Below are positions 53,403 to 62,737 of a stretch of 64,000 nucleotides of DNA, in pieces. The stretch is from NCBI RefSeq assembly GCF_018866245.1, contig NZ_CP076458.1, positions 3,286,001 to 3,350,000 of the forward strand, in the 5' to 3' direction. This DNA is from Novisyntrophococcus fermenticellae. Its GTDB lineage: Bacteria > Bacillota > Clostridia > Lachnospirales > Lachnospiraceae. Numbering within the stretch: the first letter of the stretch is position 1; each line of letters begins with the position of its first letter. The notes beneath the pieces are model-generated. The model worked only from the letters and a program-made list of their open reading frames with translations. It was not told where the DNA came from and made no database searches. The translations under genes were made by a program, and so were the position numbers.

Positions 53403-53454
53403 TTGACAAACTATATGTTTGCGTGTATCATTAAATCAGTAACAATTACTAATA
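53403..53454 (+). promoter_or_regulatory. Promoter and operator of reverse rubrerythrin
   Basis: TTGACA, 17 bases, TATCAT (53403-53431), then after five bases CAGTAACAATTACTAATA (53437-53454), 14 of 18 identical to the motif at 52952. Position just past the -10 box fits repression. Confidence 0.72.
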
Positions 53455-53517
53455 TTGTTTTCCAAGGATTTCCTGATATCAGGAATAAAAAAATAAAAAG
53501 CAAGAAAGGATGAAACC

Positions 53518-54060
53518 ATGAAGAAATTTGTATGTAGTGTATGCGGTTATGTTTATGAAGGAGAGTCTGCACCGGAGCAATGTCCGATCTGTAAAGCACC
53601 GGCTTCTAAGTTTGTTGAGCAAAGCGGCGAGATGACATGGGCTTCCGAGCATGTTGTAGGCGTTGCTGCTGATGTTCCGGATGATATCAAAAAAGACTTG
53701 AGAGCAAACTTTGAGGGCGAATGTTCAGAAGTTGGTATGTATCTTGCCATGTCTCGTGTTGCTCATCGTGAAGGATATCCTGAAATCGGTCTATATTGGG
53801 AAAAAGCAGCTTTAGAAGAGGCTGAACATGCTGCAAAATTTGCAGAACTGTTAGGTGAAGTTGTAACAGACAGTACAAAGAAAAACCTGGAGATGCGTGT
53901 AGAAGCGGAAAATGGTGCTACTGCCGGCAAGACAGATCTTGCAAAACGTGCAAAAGCTGCTAATCTGGATGCAATCCATGATACCGTACATGAGATGGCA
54001 AGAGATGAGGCCCGTCATGGTAAAGCATTTGCAGGATTATTAAAACGTTATTTCGAATAA
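53518..54060 (+). CDS. Reverse rubrerythrin
   Basis: A 180-residue peroxide reductase. The rubredoxin-like FeS4 domain is at the N-terminus ([20 protein letters not shown]), followed by a di-iron four-helix bundle with ExxH-type motifs ([43 protein letters not shown]). The swapped order defines reverse rubrerythrins of anaerobes, which reduce peroxide to water with NADH-derived electrons. Promoter and operator lie just upstream; AGAAAGGA precedes the ATG. Confidence 0.95.
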   Translation: MKKFVCSVCGYVYEGESAPEQCPICKAPASKFVEQSGEMTWASEHVVGVAADVPDDIKKDLRANFEGECSEVGMYLAMSRVAHREGYPEIGLYWEKAALEEAEHAAKFAELLGEVVTDSTKKNLEMRVEAENGATAGKTDLAKRAKAANLDAIHDTVHEMARDEARHGKAFAGLLKRYFE

Positions 54061-54119
54061 GAAAAAGAAAATACAAAAGACACATAAACAGTTACAGTTT
54101 TCACTTATAGGAGGTACTC

Positions 54120-54656
54120 ATGTCACAATACAAAGGGACTAAAACAGAACAAAATTTAATGGATGCTTTTTCAGGTGAATCCCAGGCACGCAATAAATAT
54201 ACATTCTATGCTTCAGCCGCCAAAAAAGCCGGCTATGAGCAGCTTGCAGCACTGTATCAGGAAACTGCTGATCAGGAAAAAGAACACGCAAAGATGTGGT
54301 TTAAGGAGTTTCACGGTATCGGTGATATCGAGGAAAATCTGAAGGATGCTGCTGCCGGTGAGAACTACGAATGGACGGATATGTATGCCCGTATGGCAAA
54401 GGAAGCCCGCGAAGAGGGATTTAAAGCACTGGCCGCTAAATTTGAAGGAGTTGCAAAGGTTGAAGCTGCTCATGAAAGACGTTACAATAAGCTGTTGGAG
54501 TCCTATCTTAATGATAAAACCTTTAAAGAGGATGCTCCACTCGGCTGGAAATGCCGTAACTGCGGTTATATTTACGAAGGAGAAAATGCTCCAGAAGTAT
54601 GTCCGGTATGCGCCCATCCCAAGGCTTACTTCGAACGTAAAGTTGAGAATTATTAA
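54120..54656 (+). CDS. Rubrerythrin
   Basis: A 178-residue classical rubrerythrin: di-iron bundle first ([50 protein letters not shown]), rubredoxin domain last ([22 protein letters not shown]). It complements the reverse form as a peroxidase. It is 60 bases after the reverse rubrerythrin gene, with AGGAGG before the ATG, and ends at a strong terminator. Confidence 0.96.
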   Translation: MSQYKGTKTEQNLMDAFSGESQARNKYTFYASAAKKAGYEQLAALYQETADQEKEHAKMWFKEFHGIGDIEENLKDAAAGENYEWTDMYARMAKEAREEGFKALAAKFEGVAKVEAAHERRYNKLLESYLNDKTFKEDAPLGWKCRNCGYIYEGENAPEVCPVCAHPKAYFERKVENY

Positions 54657-54698
54657 GTAATCGGTATCCCATATAATAAATTCCCCTTAAACATATAT

Positions 54699-54729
54699 CA
54701 CCCGGATGCTAAACATCCGGGTGTTTTTT
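54699..54729 (+). terminator. Terminator of the rubrerythrin genes
   Basis: CACCCGGATG-CTAAA-CATCCGGGTG hairpin followed by TTTTTT. Confidence 0.9.
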
Positions 54730-54808
54730 CATACTTTCGGTTGCTTAGTTTTGAGAGAAGTCTTATACTAGAGAAGATATTTAGAATCAGAAAGGAATGG
54801 GAGCAAAG

Positions 54809-55342
54809 ATGGAAAAGCAAACAGGATTCATCCATATTTACTGTGGCGATGGAAAAGGCAAAACAACCTGTGGCATGGGTTTGTGTACCAGAGCAGCGGG
54901 TTATGGATATAAAGTATTGATCTATCAGTTCATGAAAGACAACAGGACAAGCGAAAGAAAGGTTCTGGAAGCTCTGGATAACGTCACATTTATTGATGGT
55001 CTGGAGTCTGAAAAATTCAGTTTTCGGTTGTCATCGGAAGAAAAAGCCGAGCGAAAAACATATTATGAGTCTCAGTTCAAAGATATCATCCAACTGGCTG
55101 AATCAGGCTGCTACGACATTCTTTTTCTTGACGAGATCCTTTATGCAATTGGTTCAAAACTGTTTGACGAGACACTTCTTTTGGACTTTCTTTGCCGTAA
55201 ACCACCTCATCTGGAAGTCATACTTACCGGACAAAATCCCAGCCAGGCTTTGATAGATGCAGCCGATTATGTTTCTTTCATACAAAAAGTAAAACACCCT
55301 TTTGATAAAGGAATTCCTGCAAGAAAAGGAATCGAACGATAA
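54809..55342 (+). CDS. cobO: Cob(I)alamin adenosyltransferase, CobO/BtuR type
   Basis: A 177-residue P-loop adenosyltransferase that makes the Co-adenosyl bond of coenzyme B12. It has the P-loop YCGDGKGKTTCGMGLCTRAAGYG and conserved LFLDEI, EVILTGQNPSQALIDAADY. ATG at 54809 has GGGAG five bases upstream; an ATG at 54797 is the less likely start. It stands alone between two terminators. Confidence 0.93.
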   Translation: MEKQTGFIHIYCGDGKGKTTCGMGLCTRAAGYGYKVLIYQFMKDNRTSERKVLEALDNVTFIDGLESEKFSFRLSSEEKAERKTYYESQFKDIIQLAESGCYDILFLDEILYAIGSKLFDETLLLDFLCRKPPHLEVILTGQNPSQALIDAADYVSFIQKVKHPFDKGIPARKGIER

Positions 55343-55368
55343 GCTTTATCTTTGAAATAAACGAGGAG

Positions 55369-55400
55369 TACCCAGATATCTTAGATATCTGGGTATTATT
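55369..55400 (+). terminator. Terminator of cobO
   Basis: TACCCAGATATC-TTA-GATATCTGGGTA hairpin, then TTATTATG. The region to 55583 holds nothing else I can recognise. Confidence 0.82.
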
Positions 55401-55583
55401 ATGAAAAATTTTATGTATTGTAACTTACAACACATTGCCTTCGTTCATCTCTGAACTGTATATAGCATACCATCGTTTTGTGAACACAATGTGAATAAAA
55501 GGTGTCTTGTTTATTAATCATGCTTATTTTCTTCTGATATTCTTCCACTTTATTGTGCACTACATACTATTGTCAATGTCTAA

Positions 55584-56498
55584 TCATTCAAACCAGGACT
55601 TTATTTGTTTCCAAAGACCCTCAAACCAACTCCCAATTTGTGCAAAAAATCCATCTACCTCCTTCTGGTTGATGTTCAGGTCAACATCCAGCTTGCTCAG
55701 TTTATCGTATAAACCTTTGGCCTGTTCTTTCAGGCTGTCAATATTAAGGTCCAGTTTGGATATTTTCTCCATCAGAAGACGAATCTGCTGAATCTGATCG
55801 TCGGTCAAAGTGACTTCCAGCTTATCGGCCGTTTCCTCTATTTTTTCTTCTATCTTTTCCGGATTCTTAATCTCCTCTGCAACTACCGCATTTTTAACAG
55901 CACCAATCAGTTCCTCAGCCTTATCCTGATCACCGATTTCCTCTGCAATCTGGCTTGTAGTCACAAGTTCATCCGTAGCTGTATCCACGTTGTCGGAATC
56001 AAGTGTTTTTCCGGTCATCTTAGAATATGCTTCCATCGCGCCTACCAAAGCCGCTGTTCCGGAAATGTTGAATGGTCCTGCAACTGTTATATCCGCATCT
56101 TTAAGCCCTGCAGTAGCCAAAGCATTCTGGTACATGACCTTCGTACAATATGTAATATTCTTTGTAGTTACCTGAAGTCCGTTTCCTGACTCTTTCTCAA
56201 TCACTTTTACAGAAGAAAGTGCCCGGCTGCCAATCACACTGGCACTTAAATAAGCGTCCAGGTACTTGTGCTCATCCGCGTTCGTAACAGTTACTACAGT
56301 ATAATTTTCCAAATCCTCTTCTTTAACATCCAGCAGTTCCAGCACCTTCGTCTTTTCATCTTCCTTCAGATCAGCTCCAAGGGCCAGATATGGTTTGTCG
56401 GCTATACTGTCTGCCGCCGCCGGAACACAGATAGTGGTAAGAACAGTAAGGGCAGATATAAATACTGCCATTCCTTTTTTAAACATCTTTTTTCTCAT
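55584..56498 (-). CDS. DUF1002 secreted protein (YpuA-like)
   Basis: A 304-residue exported protein: signal peptide 1-30 (FKKGMAVFISALTVLTTICVPAAADS), then a DUF1002 domain (KPYLALGADLKEDEKTKVLELLDVKEEDL; YTVVTVTNADEHKYLDAYLSASVIGSRALSSVKV; GPFNISGTAALVGAMEAYSKMTGK). The C-terminal 100 residues are helical, probably coiled coil (EKIEETADKLEVTLTDDQIQQIRLLMEKI). Function is unknown; YpuA is linked to the cell envelope. Confidence 0.88.
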   Translation of the reverse strand: MRKKMFKKGMAVFISALTVLTTICVPAAADSIADKPYLALGADLKEDEKTKVLELLDVKEEDLENYTVVTVTNADEHKYLDAYLSASVIGSRALSSVKVIEKESGNGLQVTTKNITYCTKVMYQNALATAGLKDADITVAGPFNISGTAALVGAMEAYSKMTGKTLDSDNVDTATDELVTTSQIAEEIGDQDKAEELIGAVKNAVVAEEIKNPEKIEEKIEETADKLEVTLTDDQIQQIRLLMEKISKLDLNIDSLKEQAKGLYDKLSKLDVDLNINQKEVDGFFAQIGSWFEGLWKQIKSWFE

Positions 56499-56709
56499 AT
56501 ATAATATCCCCTTTGCTTGATGGTCTGATTATAACACATTCCGGACAGCTGTGCATTCCTGTTTTCATTTGACATAAAATCTTATGATTTTGTTCATGAT
56601 TTCTTTACAGGATGAACACGGAAAGAACACAATTGTCTCGTATACTAACATCATAAGATAAATCAATGCAATGCAATGATTATTTTATAAAAAATTTTCT
56701 TTTTCATAC

Positions 56710-56778
56710 GCCGATGAAAATCGGCACTCCTTCCTTTAGTAAATATATACAAAGAAGCTGCCACTGGCAGCTTCTTTT
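56710..56778. terminator. Two hairpins in the 56.5-56.8 kb gap
   Basis: GCCGAT-GAAA-ATCGGC at 56710-56725 and the stronger AAAGAAGCTGCC-ACT-GGCAGCTTCTTT at 56751-56777, flanked by A and T runs. The second is probably the rsmA terminator and can work both ways. Apart from these, 56499-56811 is AT-rich and holds only the upstream region of the DUF1002 gene and possibly a 14-codon frame that I do not call. Confidence 0.7.
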
Positions 56779-56811
56779 GCATTCTTTGACCTATAGCTTT
56801 CTGTAAATCCT

Positions 56812-57687
56812 TCACTCTGACAATAACACATCTGACAGAAGTGCAAATTGTTCCAAATTTAATGTCTCTCCCCGCACCGATGCCGGGAAACCGCATTTTG
56901 CAATTGCTCTGGCTGCCTGTTCCTTTGTATAAGGCAATTCTGCAGAATTCGCAATTCCATTAACCAGTGTCTTTCTTCTCTGGTTAAAGGATGCACGGAT
57001 CAGACGGAACATCAGCTTTTCATCTCTTAGCTGTACCGGAGATTTATCATGTAACTTCAGACAAATTACCGCACTCCCCACTTTAGGGCGGGGAATAAAG
57101 CAGTTTGGAGGTACATATGCCGCAATATAGGGCTGTGCATAGTATTGTACTGCCAGTGACAGTGCCCCATATTCTTTTGTCCCCGGTCCCACCTGCATCC
57201 GCCCGGCTACTTCTTTTTGCACCATAACTGTAATAGACTCCAGAGGTACATGATTTTCAAACAAACCCATGATAATTGGTGTCGTAATATAGTATGGCAG
57301 GTTTGCCACAACTTTTATCGGTTTCCCGGCATTTCTCTCCTGTGCCAGAGCACTTAAATCAACTTTCAGAATGTCTTCGTTCAATACGGTTACATTGTCA
57401 TATTCTCTTAATGTATCCTTTAGGATCGGTATCAAATTCTGGTCAATTTCTACAGCATATACCTCTCTGGCAGACGATGCCAGATACTGCGTCATAGTTC
57501 CAATCCCCGGACCGATCTCAACCACAAAGTCATCGGACCCTATCCCGGCCGCAGCTATGATTTTATCTAAAACATGCGTATCAATCAGAAAATTTTGTCC
57601 AAATTTCTTCTGAAAATTAAAACCATACTTCTGCAGTACGGCTATGGTGTTTTGGGGATCTCCTAAGGTAGGAAGAGGTCTTTCCAT
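56812..57687 (-). CDS. rsmA: 16S rRNA dimethyladenosine transferase RsmA (KsgA)
   Basis: A 291-residue methyltransferase that dimethylates two adjacent adenines at the 3' end of 16S rRNA. Motifs: KKFGQNFLID, VVEIGPGIGTMTQYLA (SAM loop), VEIDQNLIPIL, VVANLPYYITTPI with the catalytic NLPY, and a C-terminal helical domain (FRLIRASFNQRRKTLVN). ATG at 57687 has AAGGAG seven bases upstream. In many Firmicutes it ends the metG-tatD-rnmV-rsmA row; here the row is dispersed and rnmV is not seen. Confidence 0.97.
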   Translation of the reverse strand: MERPLPTLGDPQNTIAVLQKYGFNFQKKFGQNFLIDTHVLDKIIAAAGIGSDDFVVEIGPGIGTMTQYLASSAREVYAVEIDQNLIPILKDTLREYDNVTVLNEDILKVDLSALAQERNAGKPIKVVANLPYYITTPIIMGLFENHVPLESITVMVQKEVAGRMQVGPGTKEYGALSLAVQYYAQPYIAAYVPPNCFIPRPKVGSAVICLKLHDKSPVQLRDEKLMFRLIRASFNQRRKTLVNGIANSAELPYTKEQAARAIAKCGFPASVRGETLNLEQFALLSDVLLSE

Positions 57688-57746
57688 ATATATTCTCCTT
57701 AATTGGTTAAAGGGACAAAAGCTTTTCCACTTTGTCCCCTTTATCA

Positions 57747-60089
57747 TTAAATATCAAAATCTTTCTCATACAGGATAATTCTATTCTGGTCATCAGTACG
57801 TTTACCCGACATTTTCCGGCCAAACCTTCTGGTTCCTCTTCCGGCTCTGGCAATCGCTTTATCAACCATCGATTTTACCTTGCTTATGGTCATAGGTTCA
57901 TTCTCAGTCTGATTATTGCCAATCAGAGTGTAAAGTGCCAGAACTCCCATCTCATCCATCTTATAACCACTTTCTCTGGCATAAGTTCTTGCGAAAGTAA
58001 CCAGTTCATCATTGGTAAATACAGGAATAGATATAACCGTCTCAAATTTTTTCGCAAATTCTGGGTTGTTGCGGAGCAATCCACGCATACTGGTCTTTTC
58101 ATCCTCTAAAATCACAATCATACTGTCCGTCCTGAATTCCATTGCCTTATTTAGTTTCTGTATGATGTTGGGATATAAGAGTCCGGCACGCTCAATCAGA
58201 AGAAATCCTCCTGACATCTTTGAAACCACCGCCGCAGGATCCTTTTTATTCAAATCGGAGGCATCAATGCAGGCATACTTAGCTGCCGGCAGCCCCAAAT
58301 CCTTGCAGATTGAGATAATTACACCCATTGATAACCGGGTTTTACCCGTCCCATATCCGCCCATAATGGCAATGTTTCCATGCTTGGACGTTTTCTCGCT
58401 TGCATGTTCATATACCCCTGAAAGTGCCTCCAGGATCTGCTGATCTATGCCGGGAACCTTGGCAAAATATGAAAAAATCCGCTTCTGCTCATCCGTAAAC
58501 CGATCCGGATTTCCCTCGTTCAAAATCCTGATTCTGCGCTCCTCTGGAGTTTCTTCATGGAGTACTTCTTCGATAGACATCGGTACCGTATTTCCCGATG
58601 CCCCAAGACGCTTTGTCTCACTTTCTATATGTTCAGGAAGTATCTCCCGGGTTGCATCAGGTGCGTTCTCGCGAACCGGATCATAACGTTTTGTTCCGTC
58701 TCCCTCATCCGATTCTTCTACTCTTTCAATATCCGGCACCACAATGGTATTCAAAGACTCCTCATATGCACCATGGGGGGAATCCTGTATCATACTGCTC
58801 AAATCCGGCAATATCTGAGTTGTTGCATTACCAGTCTCTTTCTCCCCGGACTGTTTCAAAGCCGGTTCTTCTTCCTGTCCTTTGAAATCCCCGGTTGACA
58901 GTTCCTCAGAAAACTGACCCGCCGTTTCCTTCAGCAGAGCTTCCAAATCAAGCTCTTCTTCCGGTAAATTTTCCTGTGGTATTTTTTTATCCAGTTCAAC
59001 TGTATATTCTGAATCATCGGAATATTTCTGCTTTCCGGATTCTGCCCTGGTCAGTATCTTCCCGGAGGATTCCGGTTCTATCCGGGCTTCCGCCTCCATC
59101 AGCTCCGGTTCCAGATCCTGTACAATGATTTCACCGGTATCTCCTCTGGATGCAGCAGCGTCCTTCTGCTGTTCCTCCTGGGGCAGCTTCAGTCCGGAAA
59201 ACACCTCCTGAATACTCTTGGCAAGCTGTTCCTTCAAATCCACCGTCTTACCCAAAAACTCGGGCGAATTCACCGGCATGTAATCCAGTCCGGCTTCTCT
59301 GCCGGATTCTTCCAGCTTTGCCCTGTCATTATTAGCCTCCTGCGTAATGGCGGCTCCCGCACTGTCCATCTTCCGTAGCAGTTCTGCCGTGCTTTCCTTT
59401 GGCCGTTTTTTTACATTCTCCGGCGTTTTTCCCGCAGATGCCGCAGGTACTGTCTGTGGTATTACAGTTGCCTTCTTTCTGATCTCACTGTTATACTTCT
59501 GTTGCTGTGAAGGTGACAGAGGTTCATACTGCATCTTAAGCTGCATGGCCTTCATCACATATCTGCCTTCGGCGAACCAGAGAATCAGGTCATCGCAGGT
59601 CTCCACACACTTATCCTGCTTGCCTGCCTGACTATATAATCTTGCCAGCTCATATGCCCAGCGTTCTGTATATTCTCTTTCCCTGTAATCCTCAAGAATT
59701 GCTATCTGATCATCCAGAGGAGCGCGCTGCGCCTTATATATTTTATACTTTAATATGAATCTGGAGTTATCATTGGGGGCTGCATCCACAAATTGCGAAT
59801 AATAGTCGGCTGCGTTTTCCGTCTCCCCAAGTTTCAGCGAAATCTCCACCAGGCGATACAATACCATCTTTCCAACCACGGAACGGCTGTGTGCCAGTAA
59901 CAGAATCTCTTTACAGCGTTCATACTTTTTATTCACTTCATAAATATCAGCAACCATGCCGAGCGTCTTTATGCTCTTTACACGCCGCCAGTCGATACTG
60001 TCTGCAATCTGTAAAGCGCCTTGATAATCCTGCTTTTCCACCAGACTGGTCAGATCGTCTAACTTCATGCGATATTCTGTTTTATCCAA
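57747..60089 (-). CDS. TPR protein with C-terminal CbxX/CfxQ-like AAA domain
   Basis: A protein of about 780 residues with no assigned function. Residues about 1-200 are TPR-like helical repeats; about 200-520 is low-complexity and acidic; about 570-700 is an AAA domain of the CbxX/CfxQ type. Walker A is GGYGTGKT (about 577-584). The Walker B segment reads FLLIERAG where the family has FIDEA, and the position of the Arg finger reads AKKF rather than SRF, so ATP hydrolysis may be lost. The most likely start is TTG at 60089, eight bases after GAGG; a GTG at 60098 overlaps that site. It lies between glgP and rsmA in the same direction. Confidence 0.8.
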   Translation of the reverse strand: MDKTEYRMKLDDLTSLVEKQDYQGALQIADSIDWRRVKSIKTLGMVADIYEVNKKYERCKEILLLAHSRSVVGKMVLYRLVEISLKLGETENAADYYSQFVDAAPNDNSRFILKYKIYKAQRAPLDDQIAILEDYREREYTERWAYELARLYSQAGKQDKCVETCDDLILWFAEGRYVMKAMQLKMQYEPLSPSQQQKYNSEIRKKATVIPQTVPAASAGKTPENVKKRPKESTAELLRKMDSAGAAITQEANNDRAKLEESGREAGLDYMPVNSPEFLGKTVDLKEQLAKSIQEVFSGLKLPQEEQQKDAAASRGDTGEIIVQDLEPELMEAEARIEPESSGKILTRAESGKQKYSDDSEYTVELDKKIPQENLPEEELDLEALLKETAGQFSEELSTGDFKGQEEEPALKQSGEKETGNATTQILPDLSSMIQDSPHGAYEESLNTIVVPDIERVEESDEGDGTKRYDPVRENAPDATREILPEHIESETKRLGASGNTVPMSIEEVLHEETPEERRIRILNEGNPDRFTDEQKRIFSYFAKVPGIDQQILEALSGVYEHASEKTSKHGNIAIMGGYGTGKTRLSMGVIISICKDLGLPAAKYACIDASDLNKKDPAAVVSKMSGGFLLIERAGLLYPNIIQKLNKAMEFRTDSMIVILEDEKTSMRGLLRNNPEFAKKFETVISIPVFTNDELVTFARTYARESGYKMDEMGVLALYTLIGNNQTENEPMTISKVKSMVDKAIARAGRGTRRFGRKMSGKRTDDQNRIILYEKDFDI

Positions 60090-60164
60090 CGTATTCACCT
60101 CGAAATTTATTCTCCCCAGAGTTGTTCATAGTTGAACTAATTTTAACACAACGATATCCCCTTG

Positions 60165-62708
60165 TCAAAATGTGATTTTATCCAAATGCCAGATTTCATC
60201 CACATACTGGGTAATCGTACGGTCAGAGGTAAATTTTCCTGATTTTGCAACATTTAAAATTGCCGTTTTTGCCCATCCGGTTTTATCCCTGTATCTGCTT
60301 TCTACCTGTTCCCCGGCAACTGTATAAGCCTTAAAGTCTCCCATAATAAAATACATATCTGCCGAAGCCCCGTTCCGGCTGTACAAAAGAGAATCATGAA
60401 TATCCCGGAAGCAGTTTGTATCTCCATTGGAATATGTTCCACTGACCAGCTGGTCCACCACTTGGCGAAGCCCCGGGTCATGATTATAGTAGTCCATAGG
60501 GTTATAGCCGCCATGGTTTTCATAATTGATAACTTCCTCTGCGGAAAGGCCGAAAATTACTGCGTTTGCTTTTCCTACCTCCTCCACGATTTCCACATTG
60601 GCACCATCCATGGTCCCTACTGTCAGTGCACCGTTCAGCATAAATTTCATGTTTCCCGTACCAGAGGCTTCCTTGCTGGCTGTAGAAATCTGTTCTGATA
60701 CATCCGCAGCAGCAAAAATCAGTTCCGCATTACTTACACGATAATCTTCTATGAATACAACCTTAATCCTCCCATTGATGGCAGGATCATTGTTCACCAC
60801 ATCTCCCACGCTGTTGATCAGCTTAATAATCGATTTTGCACGTTCATAGCCCGCACTCGCCTTGGCTCCGAATATAAATGTCCTGGGATAGAACGGCAAA
60901 TCCCGATTTTCCTTCAATTTATTGTAAAGATACATCACATGAAGGATATTCAATAGCTGACGCTTGTATTCATGAAGACGTTTTACCTGAACATCAAAAA
61001 TCGAATTGGGGTCCACCTCAATCTGATTGTGTTCCATAATGTATTTTGCCAGACGAACTTTATTCTGAAATTTAATATCCATAAATTCCTTCTGCGCCTT
61101 TGCATCGTCAGCTAAATCCTCCAGCTTTTCAATCACCGGAAGCCTGGTAATCCACTCCTTCCCCACATGAGCAGTCACCCAATCTGCCAGAAGTGGATTT
61201 CCGTGCAGAAGAAAACGTCTTTGGGTAATACCGTTGGTTTTATTATTAAATTTATCCGGCATCATTTCATAAAAGTCTTTCAGCTCCTGATTCTTCAGAA
61301 TATCTGTATGGATCCTGGCTACGCCATTAACAGAGAAGCTGCCCGCTATGGCAAGATGCGCCATACGAATCTGTCCGTTATAGATGATCGCCATCTTTGC
61401 GACTTTGTTTTCATTTCCCGGATACAGAGCACGAATCTGTTCCACAAACCGGCGGTTAATCTCCTCCACAATCTGATAAACCCTGGGAAGCAGGCGTGAA
61501 AAGAGATCTACGGGCCATTTTTCCAACGCTTCTGACATGATCGTGTGGTTTGTATAGGCACAAGTATGTGTGGTCACATCCCAGGCTGCATCCCAGGTCA
61601 GCCCCTCCTCATCCATAAGGATGCGCATCAGCTCCGGCACTGCTACCGTCGGATGCGTATCATTTAACTGGAACACTACTTTTTTATATAAATCTCTCAA
61701 ATCATTGTGCTTCTTTTTATACTTCTTCACTGCGGTCTGCAGACTGGCGGAAATGAAGAAATACTGTTGTTTCAGCCGTAGTTCTTTTCCAGCCATATGG
61801 TTGTCATTCGGGTACAGCACTTCTACGATTGTCCTGGCCAGATTCTCCTGCTCCACAGCTTTATGATAATCGCCTTTGTCAAATGAATCCAGCTGAAAAT
61901 CATTGACAGCCTCAGCATCCCAGATGCGCAGCGTATTTACTATGCCATTGTCATAACCAACAATGGGCATGTCATAGGGGATAGCGCGTACAGATTGATA
62001 GCCTTCCTGAACAAATTCATTTCTGCCGGTTTTTTCACTGTACTGCACCCGCACATAACCGCCAAATTTTACCTCTTTTGCGTACTCCGGGCGGCGCAGT
62101 TCAAACGGGTTTCCGTCTCTTAACCAGTTATCCGGCACCTCCACCTGGTATCCATCCTTTATCTGCTGCTTAAACATGCCATAGCGGTATCGGATTCCAC
62201 AGCCATATGCCGGATATCCCAGTGTTGCCAGTGAATCCAGGAAGCAGGCTGCAAGGCGGCCAAGACCGCCATTGCCCAGGGCAGGATCCGGTTCCTGGTC
62301 CTCGATGGCGTTTAAATCAAGTCCCAATTCCTCCAAAGCTTCTTTAACCTCTTCATAGGCCGTCAGATTAATTAGATTATTACCTAACGCACGCCCCATG
62401 AGGAATTCCATGGAAAGGTAATAAACGATCTTGGGATCTTCCTCTGTGATTCGTTCCTGTGTCTTCATCCAGTTATCAATGATGACATCTTTCACCGCAT
62501 AGGATACAGCCTGAAATATCTGCTGAGGCGTTGCCTCTTCCAAGGGCCTGCGATACAAATTTTTTATATTCTCTACGACTGTTCTTTTAAAAGTCTTCTT
62601 TTTAAATTCAAGATATAACAAATTTACTTTCCTCCCTGTTCTCCCGGCTTCCTCTGCGTCAGTAATCCCCTTGGCTGTCTGCGGGTTTTTCTGGTATGAT
62701 GTTTGCAT
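60165..62708 (-). CDS. glgP: Glycogen/starch phosphorylase
   Basis: An 847-residue PLP enzyme that releases glucose-1-phosphate from alpha-1,4-glucans. It has DPALGNGGLGRLAACFLDS, the substrate loop GCGIRYRYGMFKQQI, phosphate and PLP motifs FIEDYRVSNAELIFAAADVSEQIS, and EASGTGNMKFMLNGALTVGTMDGANVEI with the PLP Lys. Length is normal. The ribosome site before ATG 62708 is weak (GTAGGT). The gene follows ileS by about 30 bases. Confidence 0.97.
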   Translation of the reverse strand: MQTSYQKNPQTAKGITDAEEAGRTGRKVNLLYLEFKKKTFKRTVVENIKNLYRRPLEEATPQQIFQAVSYAVKDVIIDNWMKTQERITEEDPKIVYYLSMEFLMGRALGNNLINLTAYEEVKEALEELGLDLNAIEDQEPDPALGNGGLGRLAACFLDSLATLGYPAYGCGIRYRYGMFKQQIKDGYQVEVPDNWLRDGNPFELRRPEYAKEVKFGGYVRVQYSEKTGRNEFVQEGYQSVRAIPYDMPIVGYDNGIVNTLRIWDAEAVNDFQLDSFDKGDYHKAVEQENLARTIVEVLYPNDNHMAGKELRLKQQYFFISASLQTAVKKYKKKHNDLRDLYKKVVFQLNDTHPTVAVPELMRILMDEEGLTWDAAWDVTTHTCAYTNHTIMSEALEKWPVDLFSRLLPRVYQIVEEINRRFVEQIRALYPGNENKVAKMAIIYNGQIRMAHLAIAGSFSVNGVARIHTDILKNQELKDFYEMMPDKFNNKTNGITQRRFLLHGNPLLADWVTAHVGKEWITRLPVIEKLEDLADDAKAQKEFMDIKFQNKVRLAKYIMEHNQIEVDPNSIFDVQVKRLHEYKRQLLNILHVMYLYNKLKENRDLPFYPRTFIFGAKASAGYERAKSIIKLINSVGDVVNNDPAINGRIKVVFIEDYRVSNAELIFAAADVSEQISTASKEASGTGNMKFMLNGALTVGTMDGANVEIVEEVGKANAVIFGLSAEEVINYENHGGYNPMDYYNHDPGLRQVVDQLVSGTYSNGDTNCFRDIHDSLLYSRNGASADMYFIMGDFKAYTVAGEQVESRYRDKTGWAKTAILNVAKSGKFTSDRTITQYVDEIWHLDKITF

Positions 62709-62737
62709 ACCTACGAATTGTTACGCACTTCGTGGTA

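Noticed and set aside
56663..56705. 14-codon frame MKKKIFYKIIIALH with an AAGGAGG-like site upstream
   Set aside because: Too short to support, and its upstream bases belong to a hairpin; it could be a leader or toxin-like peptide but nothing else backs it.
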